Shown here one piece after another: positions 23,436 to 35,690 of a stretch of DNA of 64,000 nucleotides. The stretch comes from Glossina fuscipes (lineage: Eukaryota > Arthropoda > Insecta > Diptera > Glossinidae), in the NCBI RefSeq assembly GCF_014805625.2, contig NW_023998564.1:2238257-2302256 (forward strand). Direction: 5' to 3'. The position numbers and the translations under genes are program-made. Numbering within the stretch: position 1 is the first letter of the stretch; every line of letters begins with the position of its first letter. Under the pieces are notes generated by a model. That model searched no databases and had not been told where the DNA came from. It saw only the letters and a list, made by a program, of their open reading frames with translations.

Positions 23436-23569
23436 CCGAGGACACCGCCCGCCAAAACTTCGGCTTGAGCTGAAAGTGTTTCCGCAATAGATTCATCGCT
23501 ATAAATGCCAACTGGGCTATTGTATTGCTTATTGACAATACTCTTGACACTGCCATCAACGCCTTGGGT
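23436..23569 (-). CDS. Zasp52: Zasp52 exon: ZASP motif (ZM)
   Basis: Forty-four codons plus two bases encode TQGVDGSVKSIVNKQYN, then SPVGIYSDESIAETLSAQ, then AEVLAGGVL. The stretch SIVNKQYNSPVGIYSDESI is the ZASP/ZM motif. In Alp/Enigma proteins this motif helps target the protein to the Z-disc and bind alpha-actinin. The acceptor TACAG ends at 23570 and the donor GTAAG begins at 23435. Entry is in phase 0 and exit after two bases (GG), completed by T from the next exon to give glycine. A purine-rich GAGA tract lies about 25-40 bases upstream of the acceptor (23590-23613). In the genomic sequence this exon is separated from the next by about 9.7 kb containing two LINE fragments. Confidence 0.95.
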
Positions 23570-23890
23570 CTGTACGATGTGTCATTGAAAGAGAAGAGAA
23601 GAGAGAGAGAGAGCAAAAAAATAAGAAAAATTTGCTAAATATCTCTTGTGTTGCAAAAAAACATCCTTCAAAAAATAAAAGCAAATAAATCAAAAAAAAT
23701 CAATATGGAAATGGCAAAAGTTTTTCACTTTACTTCAACGGACCTCAAAATAAAATTTTAAATTTAAACCCCTATAAAGGCAGTGGAATGTGTTCGTTTT
23801 CTTTCTTTATACTTTTTTTATTTTACTCTTGTGGGGAATCTTTAATCATAAGACATTTAAAGCCCTTTATATGACTTATTTAACTTTTAT

Positions 23891-24072
23891 TATTATTATT
23901 ATTATAAATTTAGCCAGAGAATAAATTCTAAAAGACTAAAGTCTTAAAGCACTAGCATCTAGGGCTATCGGCTGTTATTAAAAAACTCTACCGCACTTGA
24001 GGTTTGAACCCACGACTATTGAGTTGCTAGTCGAGACTCTTGCCTAATCGGCCACTCGGGCGGATATATTTT
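23891..24072 (-). mobile_element. tRNA-derived SINE, copy A
   Basis: On the minus strand the head TCCGCCCGAGTGGCCGATTA has a pol III A box, and GGGTTCAAACCTC is the B box. A body shared with copies B and C (AAGTGCGGTAGAG, GCCGATAGCCCTAGATGC, TAGAATTTATTCTCTGGC) follows, then a tail of ATA/ATT repeats. The eight bases ACTTTTAT flank both ends (23883-23890 and 24073-24080) and may be a target-site duplication. Confidence 0.8.
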
Positions 24073-24157
24073 ACTTTTATAAATGCTTTTTATATTGAAA
24101 TCAAAAAGCAAGAAAAACTGGAAAAAATGAAGTAATGGGCCTTATTCCGGCATTGTT

Positions 24158-24300
24158 ATCGTTCAATAGTCATAAAATTAGTGCATGTGTTCGCTCATCA
24201 TCGCTCAACGGGCATAAAAATAGATCTACAGTTCGCTCGTCATCGCTCAACGGTCGTAGAATTAAGGCTTGTCGCTTGTCAGTAATCATAAGAATTTATG
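24158..24300. repeat. 42-base minisatellite, about 3.3 units
   Basis: Units start at 24158, 24200 and 24242, each opening with ATCG(C/T)TCAA and ending with a TTCGCTC(A/G)TC-like segment. A decayed partial fourth begins near 24283. The period is a multiple of three, so the frame gives a repeating RSSSLNG peptide, but there is no supporting gene context. Confidence 0.75.
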
Positions 24301-24759
24301 AGCAATTTTTCTTGCCATGATATTTGTAACCTTATCTCAGGCTCCTACTCTTCTGTATCGGTTTCGTTGCAAAGTAAAACTGTTCATCCAGACGACGTCG
24401 TGGTGATATTGCTAAGCATACGACCTTAAGCCTATAAGTCTTAAGTAGAACTGGCCATTCTTTCCGCAGGTATTCTCTCTTTTTTTGTATGAAAAGAAAA
24501 TATTTTCAATCCAAGTAAAGGGCCCTTGATTAAAAGGGAAACTCATTAGAAGAGCATGATGCTTTTTAAAATTTGAAACCAAAAAAAAACAATTCAACGA
24601 TATTCAAATATATAAATATATTTCAATTCAAAAGTATAATTACATTTTTAAAAAGTATCGCTCTTAATCAAGGTCCATTACATTAAATCCAATACTAATT
24701 ATATTTTATATAATTCATTTCGTCGAAACGTTTTTAACGTCCAGCGGGAAGCATCAGAG

Positions 24760-25503
24760 ACCCCACAAAGTATGTGTATTCTTAATCAATATCAAATTCT
24801 AAATCGATTTATGCATGTCCACCTACCTCTCCGTCTGTTCGTCTGGCCGTTTGTCCGTCAGATGGGCTAAAGCGACGGACACGCTCACAGCATCGTGCAA
24901 ACTGAGAACACCTCTATTTTTTTAAGGGAATGAAAAATAGGTTTTTTGCTCATTACCCATAAACTACAACGAATAATTGTACAAAAAGTTGAACTCATAT
25001 TCTGTAGCATTTGTGTAAAAAAACTACGGCTACCCGATATTACAGTGTATCAAGGTTTAATTATATTTTAAATACCTTTATAACGGGCATAAACAATCTT
25101 CAAAATCCACATAAACTATATATAAATTCTTGGCCAGTTTCAAATCTTGAATGCATCTAAACATGTCCGCCCGTTCGTCTGTCCATCAGTGTGTTTGCGT
25201 AACTTTGTAGCATTTGTTGTAAACATTTTCTCGTTAGCGAAAGCGAAGATATCGCCTACAAGTTTGCGAAAGAATTTGGAATTGATATAAACTGTTCGAA
25301 GAATGCGCCTTCAACGCGTACATACTTCTACGACAAAAGCTTTTGTTTTGAAAATAGAAGAAATCAACTACGCCCACTCCATATTATAGAGTATGACAAT
25401 TTTGTTCTCTTTCTTCTTTTGTCTTTTTTTGGGCTAAACGGTGATGGGTATAAAAGATATAGTCCCGACCGGATTTAATTTTCTTACTTGTTTTTTTTTT
25501 TAA
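24760..25503 (+). repeat. dispersed repeat with CCGTCTGTTCGTCTG motifs, near-full copy
   Basis: The start shares ACAAAGTATGTGTATTCTTA and AATTCTAAATC...ATGCATGTCC with the inverted copy at 11205-11390. TCCGTCTGTTCGTCTGGCCG and GTCCGCCCGTTCGTCTGTCC occur internally, so there may be two tandem sub-copies. The end is GGTGATGGGTATAAAAGATA followed by CTTACTTGTTT. No open frame or terminal inverted repeat is seen. Repeats with phrases like these are common in fly genomes, but I cannot assign a class. Confidence 0.65.
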
Positions 25504-26953
25504 CCTTACCAAGCTGCTTGTTTTTTGAAAGCATTTATCATCACATATTCATACATTTCAATTAGCATTCCATCATTTTTACCACATGTACAAATATGAA
25601 ATGCGTTTTATTGAAAGTATTGGTCAATCGCCAGTCGCTAGTTCTTTCTTTTTTTCAGTTTGTAAGCACCATGCCTCTTAAAAGCTGCAACAAATCCGTT
25701 GACCGATTTTTCTTCTAACAAAAAGTCTTCAAATTGTCTTTTAGGGCACAAGGGGCGACAAAAGCAGGATTCAATCAGATAAAGCCACAGCACATAAATA
25801 CGGCGGGTATGGTAAAAGTTTCCGGCGAAATGCTATTGACGTAACATTCACCGCAAGCTCATGGCACACAAAGCTATACTGATCACTCCAAACGCATTCA
25901 GTGTTTTCTTTCGAAATCGATTCAGCTTTCCAGTAAATATGGGCGATTATCATTGGATTAATCCGTCCGCGATTTTTTTATGCTTGTGCATCTCAAAATA
26001 AGTTGACATTGCAGCTTTCATTCGATGGAGTAATTCGGTGACTTGATATATAATTTAGATATTGATCTTTTGCTTTCTTGTATCATCTCCCACGCGGTTT
26101 ATGTTGCCGACTTTTTCAACTCGATTCAATTGTTCTCATACTTGCCTTGTGAAGTTGGGTTGATCTGTAAGTTGGCCTTGAGTTGGAATATCGTCTCGAC
26201 CTTAACAATCTGTGGATTTTGGATCTTCCAATGAATATTGAGTGGAACTGAAGTGAACCACAACTTGAATATGAGTTTGAATGTCGTCTCAATATGTTTG
26301 CATTTTTGAACTTTCCCATATTCTTATCGCTCTATAACGCTTATCGTTAGCGTCTATCTTGTGACGGAACATGTTCGTTCTGAATTTCAATAAGTATGTC
26401 ATTATTCCTGCTGTTTTTCCTTCGAAATGAAAAGTGCGACAATTCACGCAAATGTATTTTACGTTTTACGTTAGGAACATCAAGGATAAAGTTAGCATAA
26501 CTTGCGATCTAGGATCACAGAACGTCTGCAAAGCGCGGTAAAGTACAATTTTTTTCACAAAACTCTTTCCGTATAAGAAAAAGTTTAAACCTAACATCGT
26601 GGAAATTACGCGATGGCCTTGGGTGGTATAAATCACAGCAAGAGTTTATTTGCTTACTTCGTGAGGAGCTGAAAGGCAATGGTTTATTTCTGCTCGCTTT
26701 GCAGAGGAGCAGAAACGTTCATATAGACGTCTCTATCTCGTATTCGTTTACTAAGAATTCACGGGGCATTGAGTCCCAAACCGTGTGCTGAACGCGAAAG
26801 CAGAGCTACGACTTTACATGCCACTCTTGTGAAACACCAAGAGACATCTGTCATTTTTTGGGTGGCGAAGATGCACTAAAGGAAGAACTGGCACATCAGT
26901 AGTAAAAAGGATGTGGTAATTATTTTCAGGTATATACGACTAAGTTAAAAATG

Positions 26954-26973
26954 CCCCCCCCCCCCCCCCCCCC
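26954..26973. repeat. poly(C) run, 20 bases
   Basis: An uninterrupted run of 20 C followed by TTTGCCCCTC, in otherwise AT-rich intron. The minus strand is G20 and could form a quadruplex. Its exact length is unreliable in most sequencing methods. Confidence 0.9.
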
Positions 26974-27602
26974 TTTGCCCCTCTTTGTTATCATAATATC
27001 TAATGTAATATTCTTTTATATTCATAGCTAAGCATCTAGTCTAAATGAAAACTACAAATGTTTATCTTATGAATTTCATTTCATAAATTTATGTTTTCAT
27101 TTCATAAATTTATTAAAATTGTGTTTAGATAGTATTCTTTCTGCTTTTCGTTGAGTGCTAACAAATACAATTCATGTACATATGTGCACACATTTGCATG
27201 CATACTTTATATATAAGCTTACATATATTGATGTATATATAAGTTGTTATGTACATGTGGTTTGTAATCTATTTAGACTTTGTTTTTGTGGTAAATTTTG
27301 AGGTTATGATGAAAAGAAATAGGACTTCGAAAAAAATTTGACAAATTTTGATACAATCAACAGCATAACGACAATGAAGGCAAATGTCAAAAATCATGAC
27401 ATGTATGCAAACAAACATGCATGCATATATGTACATACGTATATATATTACTACTAGAAGATAATTTAGGCAAGAAATTGTTGAGAATTTAATTCTAAAA
27501 AATTTATTTATTTATTTGTTTGGTTGATTTTAGGCCTAAGCGAATTTTTTATTTTTGTGAAACACAATAATTTTTGTTTCTTTCTAATGTATTCCTTAAA
27601 AT

Positions 27603-27785
27603 TATTATTATTATTATTATTATTATTAATTTCGCCAGAGAAATAAATTCTAAGACTAAACTCTTAAAAGCACTAGCATCTAAGGCTATCGGCTTTTTAT
27701 TAAAAACTCTACCGCACTTGAGATTCGAACCCACGACCATTAACTTGCTAGTCGAGATTCCTCCCCTTCGGCTACTCAGGCGGAT
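27603..27785 (-). mobile_element. tRNA-derived SINE, copy B, with 12-base target duplication
   Basis: Minus-strand SINE with head TCCGCCTGAGTAGCCGAAGG (A box) and GGGTTCGAATCTC, a near-consensus B box. The body matches copies A and C and the tail is (ATT)n. The sequence ATTCCTTAAAAT occurs immediately on both sides (27591-27602 and 27786-27797), a clear target-site duplication. This is the best-preserved copy in the window. Confidence 0.88.
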
Positions 27786-28213
27786 ATTCCTTAAAATATT
27801 ATGTTGTAATGTACTTAGTTTAAAAAGTATTACGCTGTTGACATACGGAGTTACCTGATAATATAAGTTGGTAGGCTCGCAAAATAAACACGAATTTTTA
27901 CTACACGATAGCTTTGGTGGTATAACTGACACCGGTTTCTTCAGTAGAATAAAGGGATATATAGAAGTCTGCGAGACACACGAAAGAATAGTTCAGTAGT
28001 TTTTTAAGCAGATATTTAGACATTTCAGATAAGGACGGGACTATGTCTCTAGTGAAGGAAAGGCTAGCAGGAAAACATATTATACCTGACATATATGCAA
28101 CATTTATTTGCATTTTAGGCTATTATTTTCTTGTAGAGCAGATGAAATAATTTGCGGAATGGATTCGTAAAGTGGGTGTATAGTTCTCAATGTAATATTG
28201 TCCTATTTTTGTA

Positions 28214-28620
28214 TCAAAACATGTCCCAATTGCCGGAATGATGTTTGAGACGGAAATTTTCCCGTCGCCCGTGCTGGCCAGGGAAGCTATTTGATGATAT
28301 TCTTATGCGCTTTAAACCAAGGTTGAACTTTTTGGCTGCATGAATGGGCGTACTCTCATCTTGGAATAAGGCAGTTTTTGGCAGCAATATGCTAAACATA
28401 GTAAGAATATCGTCGTACAATACTGAAATTGGCATGAAAAAAGCAACTGGATCGCACCGTATAGTCTGCCCAATGCTTGGCCGTAATAAGTACGCAGTCT
28501 GGATCATAGACTTTTTTAAGAACTCTCCGTACCGCCCGATCGCTTGTTGGAACCAATGTAAACGTTGCTTTCATTACCAAGGATGCCGTCCACTGTACTT
28601 ATGAAACGTTAAACAGTTCA
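28214..28620 (-). pseudogene. Tc1-like transposase fossil
   Basis: Two minus-strand frames carry Tc1-type landmarks in order. The first (28580-28392) reads ATFTLVPTSDRAVRRVLKK, then VYDPDCVLITAKH. The second (to 28214) reads YDDILTMFSILLPKTALFQD, then ESTPIHAAKKF, then FPGQ where WPAQSPD is usual. In intact Tc1-like transposases these surround the three catalytic acids. Here the first acid position reads MK, the second reads E in FQDES, and the third is lost to a frameshift. No terminal repeats were located. It is a decayed DNA transposon coding region. Confidence 0.7.
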
Positions 28621-29289
28621 GGGACTGTCATCACAGACGCTTGTGCTAATCGAGAACCAATGACTTGTCCTCCTTCGAAGTCTAAGTAATCTCACATTTA
28701 ACCGAAGCCTATAACACACTGATCTATAACATACAAGTGTTGACACGTAAAGTACACAATTCATACGCGTCGGATTATTTACATGGAAGCTGTATTGCGA
28801 TCAAATAGCAGGATAGTGCTTCATTGCATAAGGATTTATTTATTTGTATCTAAAAAAAAGTATTCTTACGGGGCAAAAAATCGAAAATAAGAATCGTCCA
28901 AATTTCTTAAAATCTAGGACAATCAACTAAACCGCCCATTACGTATGGGCAGTTCCAGCAGTTGAACATACTGTTCAGCCGTAGAACATACGTTGACCGT
29001 ATTATTTTTCTAAAAGTAAACGAATGATGGAATTATTTGGGCTACAATACTACAATAAAGCTATTCTTCTTTTTAGCCCTCCTAAAAAATAAGAAAGCAA
29101 ATAAATAAGGCACACTAAGCGAACACACTCAAGACTCTAAGATAAATAACTTGGTTAGAGCCATGGGGAATTTTTAAAACTTGTTCGAAGCAATAGAATA
29201 TTTAAGGAAGAATTTTCGTCAGAAGGATTGAATGTGAAAAAATTTACTTGCTTTCCTTTTTTTTCTTCTTTGGTAGATAAGATACTTAC

Positions 29290-29446
29290 GAAAGGCTTGG
29301 CTGCGTTGTTGTAGCCACAACCAACGTGTTGGGATTCTAATTGTTTGTGAGCAAGAGAAGTTTTCGTCACTGTTTGCAAATAAGGGGAATTAGGTTGAGG
29401 TAATTGACCGGTGGGTGTAATCTGAGGACGCCAAGTTGAGCCACCT
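29290..29446 (-). CDS. Zasp52: Zasp52 exon: post-PDZ linker
   Basis: The first base completes the arginine codon split with the PDZ exon, followed by 52 codons ending in phase 0. They read GGSTWRPQITPTGQLPQPNS, then PYLQTVTKTSLAHKQ, then HVGCGYNNAAKPF. This is the strongly conserved region just after the PDZ domain in insect Zasp52, between the PDZ and ZM elements that contribute to alpha-actinin and Z-disc targeting. The acceptor AACAG ends at 29447 and the donor GTAAGT begins at 29289. The intron to the PDZ exon is only 80 bases, whereas the next intron exceeds 5.7 kb. The open frame continues a short way past the donor, but the consensus donor and phase match with the next exon support splicing here. 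Confidence 0.96.
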
Positions 29447-29526
29447 CTGTTCATAAATAAAGAAAATGTATTTATAATAATTTTTGAATTTGATGTTTTA
29501 AGACGGACAAAAAGTGGCTTGCTCAC

Positions 29527-29678
29527 CTTTGAACTGTCATCACGAAATTATTGCCAGAGCGTACTACAACATCTTGGGCTTCCTTGTGGCGTAAGTTGAA
29601 AACATCGACATCATTAATCTTAACAACAGAATCGCCGGGCATTAAACCGGCCTGTTCAGCTAAACTGCCACCATTAAC
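29527..29678 (-). CDS. Zasp52: Zasp52 exon: second half of the PDZ domain
   Basis: This exon encodes 50 codons plus two bases, from VNGGSLAEQAGL through MPGDSVVKINDVDVFNL and RHKEAQDVVVRSG to NNFVMTVQ. That is the second half of a PDZ domain. The NGGSLAEQAGL turn, the GDSVVKIN strand and the RHKEAQDVV helix are typical of Alp/Enigma PDZ domains and nearly match Drosophila Zasp52. The protein anchors alpha-actinin at muscle Z-discs and integrin attachment sites. The minus-strand acceptor TTTTAG lies at 29684-29679 and the donor GTGAGC at 29526-29521. The exon starts in phase 0 and ends after two bases of an arginine codon, which the next exon completes. The GLGF-type carboxylate-binding loop would be in an upstream exon that I could not find in this window. 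Confidence 0.96.
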
Positions 29679-32335
29679 CTAAAAGTAAAAAATAAAAAAA
29701 CATAATTTTATTAATAATTTTTCTTTAAAAAAAACTCATAATTTACATGTCGTCTCCTACTGCGTGCACACTAGATATTGTACATACAAAAACAAATAAG
29801 TATGTATTGTTATTGTTATTGCTTTGATAACTTTTGTTCCATGTATTTTTCCTTTTTTTTTGCATTTCTTTCGATAACAACTCAATTATTTGCAACATAA
29901 ATCATGGTTGAGTGCTTGAGCTCATATTACTTGCTCTATTGGCTATTTGTTCGCTACTGTAATAACCACAACAGCAACAGCAATAGCAACAATAATAACA
30001 ATAAAAACAACCCAGAGACAACGGACAGCAATAACAAGAAACATTAAAGCCTAACAGTAACCTAGCGGATAAAATACTAAAAGTTAAGCCCATAACTCCC
30101 GTTGTTTGTCAATTGAATTGTGTGACCAATTGCGGTTCACCATGAAGTCTTCACAAACGTTGCACTCACGGTCACCCTCGGAGATAATCAAGTAATATAA
30201 CAGTAACAGCAACAGCAACAATAGCAAAAACAAAAACAGCAACCAAGCAAAGTCACAAATGTTATATATGAAAACGCAAGCATACGCATCAGACATGCTG
30301 ATGAGTAACATATCCATGGTTAGAGGTACGGGTGGCTTGTAAGTTATAGTAAGTCCTACTATTATTTGGTTTGTGCACATAGGTATATGCCTATATATAT
30401 ATATATTAAAATATGTATATATGTACCGTTTGCCAGCCTTTTGGCTTGTCTGTCTATCTGGCTGTCCGTTTGTCTATACAGCGACAAATTTGGTTTTTCT
30501 ATTTGTTTAAAGCACAGACCACTATTGTGTTTTTGCTACGCGGTCGTGTCATTAATTTTGCTACCATTGTATATACACGACAGGATGTATGCGTATGTGC
30601 GTGTGGGTGTTTGTAGAATATGTGCTGGTGTTAGGCATCGTATATACTTTATAAAAAATTCAATGCATTCATTTCCGTTCATTCTTTTTCTGGGTTGTTC
30701 GTCCTTTCTTTTGGGGTTGGATGCAAAATGTCAACAATACTCATATATTATTGCAGATTGTGTTATTGTCTGGTTAGAAAGTTAAATTTGTTTACTTTGT
30801 AGCAGATTTGCACGCATTGTTTGCCGTTTGACGGTTTGGTTGGGATAAACTTCTATGATTAACATTTTCATAACTAAAGCATGAGCTAAACCTATTTTCC
30901 CTTTTCTCGGACGACAAATCACGTCTCCGGGTGCGGAACCTGAATGAAAACTTTATATTCAAGAAAAGCTTTTTAAGCTTCTGGTTCTGATTAAAATAAA
31001 TCTGTACCGTTACGTCTTGCAAACATAATAAGGTTGAAAGCTCTTTGGAAAAAACGGATTTAGTTACGTTGCCTTTATATGGGATCTAAGATACCTTAGT
31101 GACCAAACACATTGCTTAGTTGCTTTTTTTCGATTAAAGAACACAGGAATAGGTCCTACGATGATAGCAACTGCTGAGTGCAATCAAAAAGTTTGTGGTA
31201 TTCCGCGGAAACCTCCCTGCTTTTAAAGTCTCATTGTATCTAAATGTTAATTGTTTACGAAAAGTGGTTTATAAAAAGAAAAATAAAGAAAAGGAAAGGA
31301 AAAAGAGAGAGACTTGACGACGTTTACGGTCGTCATTAGGTATTGGGCAAATTGATTTTGTTGAAACCGCTTCAAGGGAGACGAATCTGAAAGTGGCCCG
31401 GAAAGACCCTTCAAAATTGCTGGGATTAAGAAAAGACTACTTTACATAGATTTTTCTCATAGTTCGCCGTACTAAAAACGTCGTAACCGTGCAATCAGAC
31501 TAGGTGATCGAGTATAATCAAGATAAGAACCCCCGAAAGATTCCCCGTACGTGCTCAGCATCCACAATATTCCTAATTAGCTTCGTTGGTCAATGCTTTG
31601 TTGGGTTTAGAAATTGCCTAATTCGTGAAAATTATAAATTAAATCAAATGAATGAAATGTATTGCATAAAAGCCTCTTTATAATTAAAAAAGTAATATCG
31701 AATAATATTTTTCACTGAACAGGCAGACCATTGCGATATTTGATTTAAAATATTTTTTATCAGCCCATGAAAAGCCAATACGGCAACTTCAACGCAAACT
31801 AAGGTATTTTCAGTCATGGCTTTCTAAATATTGTCATACTTTCTTTTTTTTTTGCTTCTCCTTGATTCTGTGAGCAGGCTAAAACCGATCAAACTAATAC
31901 TTTGCGACTTCAAAAATTGTAAACTACAAATCTAAACATTGGTTTACAATGTGCGAAAAGTATAAATATATAGCGAAATTGATTTTTGTGCTTTCCTTTG
32001 TAGTTTGCAACAATTAATTTTAGACAATTTGTTTAACAATCTGTAGACAATTACAGGCAGTAGTAGTTGATTTTAGTAAATTAAAAATGACAATTTTTGG
32101 CAAAAATTGCCGACAGTTGATACGTTTGAACACTAACCAGGCTATGAATTATATTTATACGTAATTGAAAATGTTAGTGCTACTGCTACTGCACAAATGC
32201 GACCAACTATTAGCCAGACTAGACTATCTGCACTTTTCACTTCTCCCAAAAACTTGGTTGACATAAGAACAGACACATGCTAACAAGGCCTAACGCAGAT
32301 ATATAATACGTACAGTAGTACCTGGTTGCATGTGT

Positions 32336-32405
32336 GAAGTAATATTACTGCCACTACTGCTGCTCTTGCTACTACTACTATTACTATTACTACTACTGTT
32401 GCTAC
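32336..32405. repeat. CTA/CTG-type trinucleotide repeat
   Basis: An imperfect run of ACT, GCT and ATT triplets. The open frames through it encode only leucine or serine runs, so it is treated as simple sequence. Confidence 0.8.
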
Positions 32406-34383
32406 AAGCTGAGAGTGCTACCGATACTTTTATGGCACGTGGTTTATGCTTTACATTGCCTTGTCTTGGCAGGCAGACATATAGACAGACAGACAGATGG
32501 GTATATAGATTGAAACGAATGTGAAAGACAATAGGAAAACCTCTCTCTGAGGTGCCCATAAAACTGTCGATAACAAAATTTATTATTGAGTCAATAAGAG
32601 CTCTCCTGTGGTTTTGGATTTGAGTATGACAACAAATTTAAAGCGCAACAGTGTTCCAAGTGTGTAGCCATTTGAATGGATTGTCTACGCAAATTTTTTT
32701 TTAACAAATCACCAAATAAGTATAAAACAACGGGTAAAGAAAGAAGAAAGAAAAAGTCACTAAAAATCGTATAATTTACAACATGTTCGATATTATCAAT
32801 CAGTGTCTGACATAGTTGGCCGCATTCATACACAGGTTTTTGGTATTTTCATCTTACTTCAGCTCTCATATGTAAGTAGCTTCCAACGATTTCATGACAA
32901 TTGAATGGCACAAAAAATAAGCAAAAAAAGAAACGGAGGGCTAAGTAAGCTATGTACAATACAAAGCGAATTTTAGTTATCTATCATCGACAAAAGTTAT
33001 CGGCAAAGTAAATGGATTTCGCGAACTTACTCCGAAATAAGTCTCTGTCTCCACAGAAAAAAAAGTTCATTAGAAAGCTATACATGAATTTTCGTTTTTT
33101 TTAACTCTTCTTTCATTAGAAGGGCAAAGTGAGAGAGAGACAGAGAGTACAACGTTTATATCGGATAGATTACGCTGCGTACTGTTCAAAGCGATTGAGG
33201 AACTAAAAGATTTGATTAGATCGAATTTAACTTCGATATAACTGAAAAGACCAGTTCGGGAACAACATTGCGACTCGATTGAAGAGATACAATAGCAGAA
33301 TGGCAGCTTCTTTTATTTAATACCTACATCGCTGGTATTATTAAGAAAAAATTAATCCACCAGGTCTACCATATTCATTTGAGAATTAACCGATTTTTGG
33401 TCAGATAATATATCTTCACTGGAGAAATGTACAAAATAATTTTAAACATTCTGTCTCGTTTGCCTGATGATAAATAAGCATAAAACCTTAAAATAGTGAA
33501 AGAAATAAAATTTATTCACTTGTAACTTTGTGTGGGCATGGCCGAACTTTTCAAATTTTAGCATGTAAAGTGCATAATGTGTCGAAAAGTAAACGTGGAA
33601 AATTTGAGTCTTCTAACTCTTATATTTTCTAAGTAACAAGCAAAAAATCACCACACTCATACAGTTTATGCTCCATTGCGGGCTTCGCCTCTGACCAATT
33701 TACACAATTTTAAATACCAATCTGCACGCGAAAGCTTCCAATTATTTCACAAATTTAAAGTCGATATCGTCAATTTTGCGACCAGGAGAGTATCAACAAT
33801 AAACATTACGCAAACGCAAGGACGGGCCGATATAGCTTGAACAATTCATCGGGCATTTTCGAATCGTGTTATAGCTGCAGAGGCTGCGGAATATTTTCGA
33901 ACGATAGTTAGTGATAGATTTTTTTTACAATTTATACAGTAAACAGCTAACTTCTCTTTTCTTTAAGCAATCGTTAAATTACTGATGGCAGCATTCAACT
34001 TTTTTATAGATAAATCTGCAGATAACGTAAGCGCCTGCTAGTCAAAGTAATGCCTAAAACACCTTATGATATTTTATCAAAAATCGCACGCTCTTCACCG
34101 CATTGCTTGACCGTTGTTGCCGTTAAGCGAATTTTGGATGGGCGTCTTTAAATTTATTTCTCGCATTCCACAAAACGCTAAGAAGCATAAAGGAGCCAGT
34201 GTTATGAGGCGACTTTGTACGAATCTTCGTCAATAAAAGGGGAAATAAATCAATCTGCATGGGGCGTTTAAGTCAGCCTTGATTCCAAAATCATCGAAAA
34301 GGCCCGGAAGTGTTTACTAGTTAGTTTGTCGAGTTAAGCTAAAATAAATTTTCGGCAGAAAATGTGAAAATAAATAGATTGAC

Positions 34384-34495
34384 CGACTCAGTGGCCGAGT
34401 AGATAAACAATCTTGACTAAAAACTCAATGGTTATAGGTCCAAATCTCAAGTGCGTTTATTTATCCCACTAAACTAATAATAATAACAATAAAAA
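34384..34495 (+). mobile_element. tRNA-derived SINE, degenerate copy D
   Basis: The plus-strand head GACTCAGTGGCCGAGTAGAT (A box) and GGTCCAAATCTCAAGTGCG (B box and start of body) match the heads of SINE copies A-C. The body is mostly deleted and the tail is AATAATAATAACAATAA. It is in the opposite orientation to the other copies. Confidence 0.65.
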
Positions 34496-35666
34496 GACAA
34501 AACTCCAACGCATGAAAATTTACTCGGGAGATTTATGAACGCAAACTTCAGTACTAGGATTGTCAGATCATAATACATATCGAACAACTCGACTTGCAAA
34601 GTGCTGAGAATCGATCACATGCTATTGATTACGATTATTTAGTGACTGTCGATTATATAGAGAATTTTTCAATTTTTCAATCGTTTCGGGTAGGCTTCGT
34701 AAATAGATAATTAATATTTTAGTGCCTCCTCTGAGCTAAAACCGTGTGCATGGAAATTTGGCTTCTTTCTATATTCAATGAAAGTACAAATAAAAGACGA
34801 AAAAGTGGTAGAATTCTTATTTGGGCTCACGTTTCTCTTCGATTTGTTTGCATGCGAGTCATGCTGCGTACGGACTTGTAGATCTATCATAGGAAAACTT
34901 TTATTTTTCAAGCATTTCGTTAAAGCGAAGACGAACAATCCGATGTTTCGCGTATACCGGTCTGCTATTGCTAAGTTAAAAACTGAATATCGGTTTTACC
35001 GTTGCCATAACCATAATGTGGAGTAAGCTTCCTTCCGTTTTTGCTTTCTATATTTGTTTTTTAGTTTCTCCTTTTTCTTTTTTTTTGGTCAGATTTTTCT
35101 TCTTCCCTCTTTTTTAAACAAATTTGTACATATGTGCACTATTGGTGTGCGGCGTGCTTAAAATGACAAAGAGTGCCACAAGCTATAGACTCCAGGAATA
35201 CAAGCACATATATATGTATATATGGACAAATGATTTCCACACATTTATGTATAAACGTGCGCATATATATTTCAATGTACACAATTAATGCTGTTGGCTG
35301 CTACTGCTGTTAGTGCTGTTAGTGCTCTCGGACCTTTAACAAAATGCATTTTCATATCTTTGTTTGTGTGTGCTTGTGTATGTGTGAATGTAGATATGAC
35401 TTGTTTCGAACACTTCTTCTGCACGGAGTTTGTATCCTGGCCTCGTGTATAGCTGTCATAAGAGAATTTGTCTGTGTATGAATGCATGTGGGTGCATATG
35501 TTAAATGGCACAGAAAAACAGCGACAGCAAATGAAAATACATTTACATTCACTTGTGTACACAATTTTATGTGAAACAAAAAATAACAGAAAATAAATAA
35601 CAAAATTTTGTCTACATATGTATTTATATGTATAATATATAAATATGTATATAAAAATTGTACAGA

Positions 35667-35690
35667 CATATATATATATATATATATATG
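35667..35690. repeat. TA dinucleotide repeat
   Basis: About 24 bases of alternating T and A within a longer AT-rich tract rich in ATGTATATA. Confidence 0.85.

Larger units (their letters stand above)
23570..29289 (-). other. Zasp52 intron between linker and ZM exons
   Basis: About 5.7 kb of repeat-rich intron. It holds two SINEs (23891-24072 and 27603-27785), a 42-base minisatellite (24158-24300), a dispersed repeat (24760-25503), a 20-base C run (26954-26973) and a Tc1-like fossil (28214-28620). The remainder, notably 25504-26950, has no recognisable feature. Confidence 0.65.

Noticed and set aside
23891..24072. tRNA gene at the SINE heads
   Set aside because: A and B boxes are present but the acceptor stem cannot pair and the element continues into a shared body and ATT tail, so these are SINEs.
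26800..26902. Possible LINE C-terminal zinc knuckle (CHSCETPRDICHFLGGED)
   Set aside because: Spacing is suggestive of a LINE ORF2 end, but there is no supporting RT or RNase H sequence nearby.
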